6,377 nucleotides of DNA from Acidimicrobiia bacterium (lineage in GTDB: Bacteria > Actinomycetota > Acidimicrobiia > Spongiisociales > ZC4RG35). The position numbers were made by a program, and so were the translations under genes. Shown here one piece after another: positions 1-5,372 of the stretch (positions within the stretch are counted from its first letter, which is position 1; every line of letters begins with the position of its first letter). Location of the stretch: positions 1 through 6,377 of the forward strand of contig JAUXMQ010000072.1 of assembly GCA_030623125.1 (NCBI GenBank). Direction: 5' to 3'. The notes beneath the pieces are model-generated. The model searched no databases, had not been told where the DNA came from, and saw only the letters and a program-made list of their open reading frames with translations.

Positions 1-1073
1 ACTCCGCGGCAATGATTCCGCTCGGCGCTCTCCAGTTTGGGGACCGCCAAATAGACGACGACGGTGTCCAGCGGAAGATCGAGCGCCAATTGCCGACTCT
101 CCCAATACTCGCCAAAACGAGAGCTGAGAGAATCCGGGTTCTCGGCATAGATCCGACGTCCCAGTATCTCGGCGGCCAACTGCAACTCAGCACGTCTCTG
201 GGTTACCAGAGCCGAAAAGAGGGAGCGCTCCCGTGGGTTGGGGCAGATGTCGGGGCGTTCGTGGATCAGCGTCAGAAGCTCGGCCAGATCGTGGTCTTCT
301 CCGAGAAAGAGCCCGAGCCGATCGAGGGTCACCGCCATGCCCACCACGACCTCGGGCCAGAGCGGCACCAGAAACTCCATCTGATAGCGCAGGTACTTGG
401 CGCGCTTGCGCCATAGGTGGAAATTGACCACGGTCGGTCGGGTATACGCGATAACCATCTCGGTGCGCCCACGCCCGTAGGTTTCCTCCAGGCCCGACTG
501 GACCGACATGTACCTGTCCCTGATCCCGAGCCCATAGACCTTTCGCGCATCGGGGTCGGTGGGCCAGGCCGAGTACCTGTGATACGCACGCTCCATGTTC
601 CTGACCACCCGTCCAATGAGGTTCGGATCCTCCAAAGCACGAAGCTCTATTACGTCTCGACGCTGCGTGAGACGAGAAATCATCTCCTCGAACATTCCCT
701 CGGCAAGCATCTCTCCGTACAGGTCCTCAACCACCAGGACCGCCTCGACAACCGCCGCCGAAGATCGGATCTCGCTTGTGAGACGCGCCGTGTTGCGCAG
801 CGACTTGTCCTCGTACCTGTAGACCTTGTCGGTGAGTTCGCTCTTGACGAGACGCAGCAACGACCGGACCTTCTTGATCGCCTTCCTCGAATCGTGAACG
901 GCTGTGCTGAATTGATCCTCACCGTCAAAGAAACCACTCGCACCCAGCTCCAACTGTTCCATCGTGACCCTCTTTACGCCAACCCCCAACGGCTCAGCCT
1001 GTCCAAGAGTCAGCTTCGAGTCGAAAGAAGCCAAATCCGGGCCGGTCGGCGAATAGGCGGCCAGAGTGGTCAC
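1..1073 (-). CDS. CHAD-domain protein, 3' end cut by window edge
   Basis: The minus frame stays open from about 1085 to the left edge, so the C-terminus is missing; about 357 residues are visible. Seen: a basic helix VHDSRKAIKKVRSLLRL (residues 59-75 from the GTG), a second basic helix HLWRKRAKYLRYQMEFL (219-235) and LGEDHDLAEL (257-266). These are the hallmarks of CHAD, an all-helical domain of two bundles rich in conserved His, Arg and Lys that binds polyphosphate (established for the family). No N-terminal CYTH domain precedes it and no signal peptide is seen. The start is uncertain. ATG at 962 has a good GAGG site but would cut off the segment LTLGQAEPLGVGVKR, which resembles the usual N-terminus and first helix of CHAD proteins. 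I therefore chose GTG 1073, the first start after the in-frame TGA at 1091-1089; TTG at 1034 is also possible. It is divergent from the NUDIX gene. It probably acts in polyphosphate binding or localisation (inference). Confidence 0.88.
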   Translation of the reverse strand, partial: MTTLAAYSPTGPDLASFDSKLTLGQAEPLGVGVKRVTMEQLELGASGFFDGEDQFSTAVHDSRKAIKKVRSLLRLVKSELTDKVYRYEDKSLRNTARLTSEIRSSAAVVEAVLVVEDLYGEMLAEGMFEEMISRLTQRRDVIELRALEDPNLIGRVVRNMERAYHRYSAWPTDPDARKVYGLGIRDRYMSVQSGLEETYGRGRTEMVIAYTRPTVVNFHLWRKRAKYLRYQMEFLVPLWPEVVVGMAVTLDRLGLFLGEDHDLAELLTLIHERPDICPNPRERSLFSALVTQRRAELQLAAEILGRRIYAENPDSLSSRFGEYWESRQLALDLPLDTVVVYLAVPKLESAERNHCRG

Positions 1074-1085
1074 GCGACCAGCGTA

Positions 1086-1544
1086 ATGTCACCTCCTATG
1101 AGATCCGCGGGTCTTCTTCCCTATCGAATGATTGGCGGCCTCGAGGTGATGATCGCCCACCCTGGAGGCCCATTCTTTGCAGGACGCGACAAAGGTGCCT
1201 GGTCGATTGTGAAGGGCATGGTTGAAGAAGGGGAAGATGACCGGCAAACAGCGATAAGGGAGTTCGAGGAGGAAACCGGCTGGCCGGCGCCAATCGATGA
1301 CTGGGTGTCGTTGGGCGAAACCGTTCTCCGTTCTCGCAAGGTGGTCGTGGCATGGGCGGTAGCGCGTGACTTTGACCCCATTGCCCTGGAGCCCGGAATG
1401 TTCCAAATGCATGGTCGCTTCTTTCCAGAGATCGACCGCGTTGAATGGATGACTCCCATCGTGGCTAGAACCAAGCTGAGCGAGGCCCAGGGGACCTTCG
1501 TTGATCGATTAGAAGCCCACTTGGGTTTGAATGGTGATGAATGA
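1086..1544 (+). CDS. NUDIX hydrolase, predicted NTP pyrophosphohydrolase type
   Basis: The 152-residue protein carries a complete NUDIX box at residues 44-66, fitting G-x5-E-x7-REUxEExGU: G44, E50, R58-E59, E62-E63, G65 and W66. The box binds metal and catalyses hydrolysis of a nucleoside diphosphate linked to another group. The N-terminal RSAGLLPYR, then HPGGPFF and KGAWSIVKG, resemble the compact family of predicted NTP pyrophosphohydrolases that I recall as COG4119; the true substrate is unknown. The frame is open upstream to 417, but that stretch is antisense to the CHAD gene and has no matching protein features. ATG 1086 and ATG 1098 are both plausible, the second giving MRSAGLL as in relatives. 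Neither has a Shine-Dalgarno sequence, which suggests a leaderless transcript. It is followed 9 bp later by msrB, probably in the same operon. Role together with CHAD in polyphosphate or nucleotide metabolism is inference. Confidence 0.93.
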   Translation: MSPPMRSAGLLPYRMIGGLEVMIAHPGGPFFAGRDKGAWSIVKGMVEEGEDDRQTAIREFEEETGWPAPIDDWVSLGETVLRSRKVVVAWAVARDFDPIALEPGMFQMHGRFFPEIDRVEWMTPIVARTKLSEAQGTFVDRLEAHLGLNGDE

Positions 1545-1548
1545 GAGG
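1543..1548 (+). promoter_or_regulatory. Ribosome binding site of msrB
   Basis: GAGAGG lies 5 nt before the msrB ATG and overlaps the NUDIX stop codon TGA. Ribosomes finishing the NUDIX gene end on this site, which supports co-transcription and coupled translation of the pair. Confidence 0.65.
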
Positions 1549-1553
1549 TCCCC

Positions 1554-1955
1554 ATGAGTGAGATGCCCGACAACGAAACTGCCTGGCGAAACAAGCTGAC
1601 ATCCGATCAGTATCAGGTACTGCGTCAGGGCGGCACCGAGAGAGCCTTCACCGGCGAATACTGGGACACCAAGACTCAGGGGACCTATCGCTGCGCCGGG
1701 TGTGGGGAGGAGCTCTTCTCCAGTGATACCAAGTTCGAGTCCGCATCGGGATGGCCGAGTTTCTTTCAGCCTCTCGACCCCAACAACATCGAAGAGAAAG
1801 CCGACGCGACCTTCGGAATGGTTCGCACGGAGATCAAGTGCGCCAAATGCGGCGGGCATCTTGGCCACGTATTCGAAGACGGTCCCAATCCGACGGGTCT
1901 GCGATATTGCATCAACTCGGCTTCACTCGATCTCGAGGAGGCTGCTGGGGGCTAA
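1554..1955 (+). CDS. msrB: Peptide-methionine (R)-S-oxide reductase MsrB
   Basis: The 133-residue protein is full length for MsrB, which reduces the R form of methionine sulfoxide in proteins, usually in the cytosol with thioredoxin. Seen: the N-terminal helix and the ERAFTGEYWDTKTQGTYRC block; two zinc CxxC pairs, CAGC (Cys47, Cys50) and CAKC (Cys96, Cys99); SGWPSFF at 65-71; GGHLGHVFEDGP with His102 and His105; and RYCINSASL, whose Cys119 is the catalytic nucleophile. The cysteine that many MsrBs carry just before GWPSF (SGCGWPSF) is absent here, the segment reading SASGWPSF. There are only five cysteines, all accounted for by zinc and catalysis, so no obvious resolving cysteine remains. 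This variant is common in the family, and reduction may go directly through the external reductant. It has a good ribosome site at 1543-1548 and shares an apparent operon with the NUDIX gene. Confidence 0.97.
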   Translation: MSEMPDNETAWRNKLTSDQYQVLRQGGTERAFTGEYWDTKTQGTYRCAGCGEELFSSDTKFESASGWPSFFQPLDPNNIEEKADATFGMVRTEIKCAKCGGHLGHVFEDGPNPTGLRYCINSASLDLEEAAGG

Positions 1956-2527
1956 CTCCGCACCTGATTCATCACGGAGATCATCTCGGCGTCATACACG
2001 CCTATGGGTAGATCTGCGACTGCAAGTTTGCCCTCGAGAAGACCTCCCGACTCGGTGAGCTCGACGTCCAATCGTTGCAGGGCTTGTCTCACCGGTCGGT
2101 TGTCGGGAACGATCACAAAACAGAACGCCTCCAAGCCGTCGGCGCGAGCAATTGCGGTGAGGGCTCCAAACAGCAATGTCCCCAGGCCCCGATGCTGAAA
2201 CTCATCGACGACGGTGACGGCTATCTCGCCACAACCAATCTCGGAAATCCAGATGTAGCGCCCGACGCCGGCGACTTCACCATCGACCGCCGCTCCCCAG
2301 GCGACATGAGTTCGCTGATCGACATCGGTCAGGTACTCCAATTCACTGTGGCTCAGATGCCCAACACCCTGGCCAAACCGGGTATACCGACTCTCAACCG
2401 AGAGGTGGTCGAGGCCCTCCTCGATGAGACCACTGTCCTCGGCGCTCAGGGGACTCAGCAGCACTTCCGAGCCGTCGCGAAGCCAGATTGTCAGGCGTGG
2501 GCGATCGTCAGGAATCTCGACAGGCAT
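1952..2527 (-). CDS. GNAT-family N-acetyltransferase, Pat-like
   Basis: The 191-residue protein transfers an acetyl group from acetyl-CoA to an amine. Seen: an N-terminal RLTIWLRDGSEVLLSPL strand (residues 11-27), HLSVESRYTRF (41-51) and LTDVDQRTH (66-74), then the beta strand IAVTVVDEF leading into the CoA-pyrophosphate loop QHRGLG (111-116), and VPDNRPVRQALQRL (140-153), where GNATs usually carry an Asn-containing turn and helix. The order LRDGS ... LSxESRYxRF ... LTDVDxRxH is what I know from GNAT domains related to bacterial protein lysine acetyltransferases (Pat). No cyclic-nucleotide-binding or acyl-CoA-synthetase-like domain is attached, so the substrate cannot be named. The ATG at 2527 has no strong ribosome site. 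The gene is divergent from the methyltransferase (69 bp between starts), and its TAG stop overlaps the msrB TAA tail to tail. Confidence 0.92.
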   Translation of the reverse strand: MPVEIPDDRPRLTIWLRDGSEVLLSPLSAEDSGLIEEGLDHLSVESRYTRFGQGVGHLSHSELEYLTDVDQRTHVAWGAAVDGEVAGVGRYIWISEIGCGEIAVTVVDEFQHRGLGTLLFGALTAIARADGLEAFCFVIVPDNRPVRQALQRLDVELTESGGLLEGKLAVADLPIGVYDAEMISVMNQVRS

Positions 2528-2596
2528 GGTGTTGCGCCATTGAAGCCGCGATCACATTCCACGGCACATCAGCAACGGAGGGGTAACTTCATCCCG

Positions 2597-3520
2597 ATGG
2601 CGAGGCAACGGCTGGCAACAGCCACATCGGAGTTTGGGTCGGGCAAGCGCGAATCACATGACGCCACTGCTTTCTATGAGCGATTCGGCCCGCCGGTCAT
2701 ATCCAGGGACGAGCGGGTCGAGGCGGCCTCCGTCCTCGATCGACTGTTCCACGGCGACGCAAGAGAGATGACCGATAGCCAGGTTGCCGATCGCTCGGTT
2801 GCTCTATTGGTCACGTCCCCGCCTTACTTCGCAGGCAAGGAATACGAGACCGACATGGCTGCGGGGCAAACTCCATCGAGCTACGTCGAGTATCTCGAGA
2901 TGCTTCACGACGTGTTTTCGGTATCTCTCCGCAAACTCGAGCCGGGTGGCCGCATGGCCATCAACGTTGCCAATCTGGGACGAAAGCCGTACCGCTCACT
3001 TTCCGCCGACATCATCTCCATACTCCAAGACGACCTGGGAATGCTTCTCAGGGGTGAGGTGATCTGGCAGAAAGCCAAAGGTGCAGGCGGAAGTTGTGCA
3101 TGGGGTTCGTACCGGTCACCTCAGAACCCGGTTCTGCGAGATGTCACCGAGAGGGTGATCATCGCCTCAAAAGGCCGTTTCGATCGGGCAGTCAAACGGG
3201 CAAAGCGGGAAGAAATCGGTCTCCCTCACAGGGCGACGATCGAAACCGACGAGTTTCTTCAGGCCACCATCGATATATGGGAGATTCCGCCGGAAAGCGC
3301 CACCAGGGTTGGGCACCCCGCCCCGTTCCCAATCGCACTGCCGCGTCGACTCATCGAGTTGTACACCTACACAGGCGACCTCATACTCGACCCGTTTCTT
3401 GGGTCCGGTACTACCGCTGTGGCGGCAGCCAATGCGGGACGGCACTACGTCGGTTTCGACACCGACGCCGATTATCTGGACCTCGCTGAGAAGCGTCTCA
3501 GAACCGAGGCTCAGACATGA
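2597..3520 (+). CDS. Stand-alone DNA methyltransferase, beta class, probably N4-cytosine
   Basis: The 307-residue protein transfers a methyl group from S-adenosylmethionine to an amino group of a DNA base. Seen: catalytic motif IV TSPPY at residues 73-77; SAM-binding motif I DPFLGSGTT at 265-273; GFDTD at 286-290 as the acidic ribose-binding strand; and HPAPFPIALPRRLIELYT at 240-257, the usual motif X region. Motif IV before motif I is the beta-class order (as in PvuII methylase). S/TPPY favours N4-methylcytosine, but N6-adenine cannot be excluded. The middle (about 78-235) would hold target recognition; the site is unknown. The frame is open back to 2075, but that part is antisense to the GNAT gene. 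ATG 2597 follows GGAGGGG at 2577-2583 with a rather long spacing of 13 nt. No restriction nuclease or specificity subunit is adjacent, so it looks like an orphan methylase. Its stop overlaps the phosphatase start (ATGA). Confidence 0.93.
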   Translation: MARQRLATATSEFGSGKRESHDATAFYERFGPPVISRDERVEAASVLDRLFHGDAREMTDSQVADRSVALLVTSPPYFAGKEYETDMAAGQTPSSYVEYLEMLHDVFSVSLRKLEPGGRMAINVANLGRKPYRSLSADIISILQDDLGMLLRGEVIWQKAKGAGGSCAWGSYRSPQNPVLRDVTERVIIASKGRFDRAVKRAKREEIGLPHRATIETDEFLQATIDIWEIPPESATRVGHPAPFPIALPRRLIELYTYTGDLILDPFLGSGTTAVAAANAGRHYVGFDTDADYLDLAEKRLRTEAQT

Positions 3521-4008
3521 CGCTCAAAGTGCTGGTCGTCTGCGCCGGAAACATCTGCAGATCCCCTTCGGCAGAAGCGGCGATCAACGAAGCAGCCCTG
3601 GCTCGTGGAATCGATGTGCAGGTCGACTCTGCGGGGACCGGGTCGTGGAACCTCGGTGAGCCGCCCCACGGCCAGGTGATTGCCGCAGGCGAACGAGCCG
3701 GCCTCACCATCGAAGGACGTGCCCGAAAGGTGAACAGTCTCGATTTCGATCGTCATGACGTGATCCTTGCAATGGACCGGTCCAATCTCAGAGATCTCAT
3801 GGCAATGGCCCCCTCACTCGAGGCACACGCCAAGATGCGACTGTTCCGAACGTACGACACCACCTCGGCCGAGGAAGAGATCCCTGACCCCTACGGTGGG
3901 CCCGATGAGGGCTATGACGAGACGATCAGGCTGGTACGTCTCGCCGCGGAGGGATTTGTCGAGTCGCTGGTGTCAACCGGCGTGGAGGATGCGGTAACCC
4001 TCGACTAG
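3517..4008 (+). CDS. Low-molecular-weight protein tyrosine phosphatase family
   Basis: The 163-residue protein is the usual size for cytosolic LMW phosphatases. Seen: the P-loop near the N-terminus VCAGNICRSPSAEA, with nucleophile Cys9 and phosphate-binding Arg15 in CX5R; DSAGTGSWNLGEPP (37-50); the LAMDRSNLRDL block (84-94); and DPYGGPDEGYDE (124-135), whose Asp124 is the general acid and Tyr126 the substrate-loop residue. All catalytic residues are present, so it should be active on phosphotyrosine or small phosphoesters. The related arsenate reductase ArsC of the LMW fold keeps extra redox cysteines downstream; here there are only Cys9 and Cys14, so arsenate reduction is less likely. Translation is probably coupled to the methyltransferase: ATGA overlap, with GAGG at 3506-3509 seven nt upstream. 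No tyrosine kinase or exopolysaccharide gene is in view. Its 3' end overlaps the convergent unknown gene by 36 bp. Confidence 0.95.
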   Translation: MTLKVLVVCAGNICRSPSAEAAINEAALARGIDVQVDSAGTGSWNLGEPPHGQVIAAGERAGLTIEGRARKVNSLDFDRHDVILAMDRSNLRDLMAMAPSLEAHAKMRLFRTYDTTSAEEEIPDPYGGPDEGYDETIRLVRLAAEGFVESLVSTGVEDAVTLD

Positions 4009-4692
4009 GAATTCGAGTGCTTTCCCGTGTGGGTCATCCCCCGCCAGCAACTCCCCATAGGCCAGACTCGACCCGTTGAACGAGGTGCTGTTCCAATAGG
4101 TATTGGATCGGTCGATGTCAGACCAGGAGGCCACATAAAGATAAGGCTCCGGATTCGCTCCATCTCCCGGTGAGGCCCCAAAGCTGGCTCGCTGTCCCTT
4201 CTCATAGTCACCCAACTCCGTGGCCGGATCGAGATGCTCGGGCCAGAGCTGCACTTCGGAGACGTCATCTCCTTTCACACCATGGCTTCTCAAGTCGTTG
4301 AGCACGGTGAACCCGAACTCGAACCAGTCACCAATCGCGAGACTGGCCTCCCGACTCACCAGAAGTTGGGCATCGGGATCCGAGGCTTCTAGCGGATCGT
4401 GAAAATCTGCGAACCACTCGACCTCGTATTCATTGCCGAAGAACTCAGCGGCCTCACGAACAGTGGTAATGGCCTGGGTGGCGACGTTGCCATCCTGGCT
4501 ATGGACGAGTTGGTCCCCTTCGATCCGGGCAACGCGACCTTCGAACTCCGGTGTTCCGAATCCACCCGGAGTGGCTTGGAGCCCCATTCGTCCCATCGCC
4601 TTGTGGCGGGCCGGACTCAAGGCGAAGAACGCCAGCTGATGAAGTGAGTCTCTCGTCTCCGCGAGGCCAGAGGGCAGTTGCTTCAGGGTCAT
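3973..4692 (-). CDS. Conserved-looking protein of unknown function coupled to DoxX
   Basis: The 239-residue protein has no signal peptide, no membrane segment and no cysteine, and is acidic. I cannot assign a function. Seen: an N-terminal helix LPSGLAETRDSLHQLAFFAL (6-25) followed by SPARHKAMGRMGLQATPGGFGTP (26-48); a beta-like stretch FEGRVARIEGDQLV (50-63); the middle block VQLWPEHLDPATELGDY (147-163); and a Trp/Tyr-rich C-terminal part, GASPGDG ... PEPYLYVASW ... SNTYWNSTSF. From memory, proteins with the same LPSGLAxTRxxLH opening and LWPEHxD ... SPGD ... PYLYV blocks occur in other actinobacteria without a known role. The ATG lies within the DoxX stop (ATGA), and AAGGAGG precedes it by 10 nt, so it is made together with DoxX. 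The final 36 bp overlap the phosphatase gene on the other strand. The charged middle and aromatic C-terminus suggest a compact soluble enzyme or binding protein, but that is a guess. Confidence 0.85.
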   Translation of the reverse strand: MTLKQLPSGLAETRDSLHQLAFFALSPARHKAMGRMGLQATPGGFGTPEFEGRVARIEGDQLVHSQDGNVATQAITTVREAAEFFGNEYEVEWFADFHDPLEASDPDAQLLVSREASLAIGDWFEFGFTVLNDLRSHGVKGDDVSEVQLWPEHLDPATELGDYEKGQRASFGASPGDGANPEPYLYVASWSDIDRSNTYWNSTSFNGSSLAYGELLAGDDPHGKALEFLVEGYRILHAG

Positions 4693-5201
4693 GCTTTCGT
4701 TTCCTCCTTGACAGGCTTGCGCCAGAACGTTGCTAGCTGGCCGATAGCGGCGAGTATTCCAGCGCCGAAGATGCCAACACCGATCGCTCCGGACAGGGTC
4801 TCGTCGAGATCCAGAGCGGCATCCACCGAGGCCGAGCCTGGTCCCATGATCGCCAGTACAAGGGCTATGACGGCAAGTGTTGCCACATACTCGTATCCCT
4901 CATCTGGACGGTGAAACACAAAGAAGCCGGCAAAACGGTGAATTGACCAGAAGGCCACGAACATGGTCGCGGCAAGACCGGCTGCGGCCACCGGCGTGAG
5001 CAGACCGGCGATCAAGGCAAGCCCCACGGTGATCTCCATCGCCGACGAAATGAACGCATTGAGATGGGGGGCCTTGAATCCCACCTTCGCAAACCAGTTG
5101 GCTGTGCCCTCGAGACTCCGACCATGGTTGATGCCGTGGGCAATGATCACGAGGCCTGCCCACAACCTCAGTAGCAGGAGGGCGAAATCGATGTTGTCCA
5201 T
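4689..5201 (-). CDS. DoxX-family integral membrane protein
   Basis: The 170-residue protein has hydrophobic segments at about residues 6-22, 50-68, 70-88, 104-121 and 138-156. Seen: RLWAGLVIIAHGINHGRS after the first helix start, then LEGTANWFAKVGFKAP, which is the DoxX signature region (usually HGxxK ... gxxGtaxwfxxxGfxxp), and AMEITVGLALIAGLLTP and HRPDEGYEYVATLAVIAL in the later helices. DoxX proteins are membrane proteins linked in some bacteria to thiol and oxidative stress handling (for example with a sodA and thiosulfate sulfurtransferase partner in mycobacteria); the biochemical role here is not shown. The fifth hydrophobic stretch is one more than the four usual in the core domain. 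ATG 5201 was chosen because GGAGG lies 4 nt upstream; the frame is open to 5297, but that extension is hydrophilic and unlike the family. The unknown gene follows with an ATGA overlap. Confidence 0.92.
   Translation of the reverse strand: MDNIDFALLLLRLWAGLVIIAHGINHGRSLEGTANWFAKVGFKAPHLNAFISSAMEITVGLALIAGLLTPVAAAGLAATMFVAFWSIHRFAGFFVFHRPDEGYEYVATLAVIALVLAIMGPGSASVDAALDLDETLSGAIGVGIFGAGILAAIGQLATFWRKPVKEETKA
4703..4709 (-). promoter_or_regulatory. Ribosome binding site of the unknown gene inside doxX-like gene
   Basis: AAGGAGG on the minus strand lies 10 nt before the ATG at 4692, inside the last codons of the DoxX-like gene. It fixes the start of the 239-residue protein and supports coupled translation. 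Confidence 0.6.
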
Positions 5202-5205
5202 GTGT

Positions 5206-5210
5206 CCTCC
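5206..5210 (-). promoter_or_regulatory. Ribosome binding site deciding the DoxX start
   Basis: GGAGG on the minus strand, 4 nt before ATG 5201. Earlier in-frame ATGs at 5225 and 5297 have no such site, so this motif and the family N-terminus agree on the shorter protein. Confidence 0.6.
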
Positions 5211-5250
5211 GTCGGGAACCGTCATAGAGATAAATGTCGGCAGCCCGTCG

Positions 5251-5279
5251 TTTATGCCCAACTGTCGAGAGTCGGACAA
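5251..5279 (-). promoter_or_regulatory. Possible sigma-70-type promoter for the DoxX operon
   Basis: On the minus strand TTGTCC (5279-5274) and CATAAA (5256-5251) are 17 nt apart, each matching four of six consensus positions of TTGACA and TATAAT. It lies about 50 bp before the DoxX ATG and downstream of the hairpin terminator of the preceding gene, where a promoter would be expected. Sequence match alone is weak evidence. Confidence 0.35.
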
Positions 5280-5316
5280 TCGTGGCCCCCGATTCACTTT
5301 CCCAATGGGGAACGCG

Positions 5317-5350
5317 AAAGGGGGGCTGTCCCAAGGGACAGCCCACCTTT
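5317..5350 (-). terminator. Hairpin terminator after the membrane-protein gene pair
   Basis: Two 16-nt arms (5317-5332 and 5335-5350) are inverted repeats with a single mismatch (G5322 opposite A5345). The inner ten pairs are GGGCTGTCCC against GGGACAGCCC; the two apical pairs probably open to give a small loop. On the minus strand it starts 22 nt after the stop of the 209-residue membrane protein and ends in only three T residues, so it is a strong stem with a short U-tract. The A and T runs at both outer edges make it nearly symmetric, so it could also stop transcription in the other direction. It separates the membrane-protein pair from the DoxX unit. Confidence 0.7.
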
Positions 5351-5372
5351 GTGTTCGGGGCGGGGGATGGTG

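Noticed and set aside
12..416. Open plus-strand frame of 134 codons at the left edge
   Set aside because: It is antisense to the CHAD gene, whose minus-strand protein has clear domain motifs; the plus-strand translation shows no recognisable domain.
1067..1080. Inverted repeat TGGTC-ACGC-GACCA as a repressor operator
   Set aside because: Arms of five bases occur often by chance and no regulator gene is nearby; kept only as a note in the divergent-start finding.
417..1085. Long upstream extension of the NUDIX reading frame
   Set aside because: It is antisense to CHAD coding sequence, and NUDIX homologues of this type start a few residues before RSAGLL.
2075..2596. Long upstream extension of the methyltransferase frame
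   Set aside because: It runs opposite the GNAT gene, and its translation lacks methyltransferase features; ATG 2597 gives a normal-length enzyme.
3517..4008. Arsenate reductase of the LMW-phosphatase fold
   Set aside because: It has only Cys9 and Cys14, without the additional redox cysteines used by that class, and keeps the phosphatase DPYG loop.
5202..5297. N-terminal extension of the DoxX protein
   Set aside because: The 32 extra residues are hydrophilic, overlap the candidate promoter, and lack a ribosome site, while ATG 5201 has GGAGG and starts at the usual family N-terminus.
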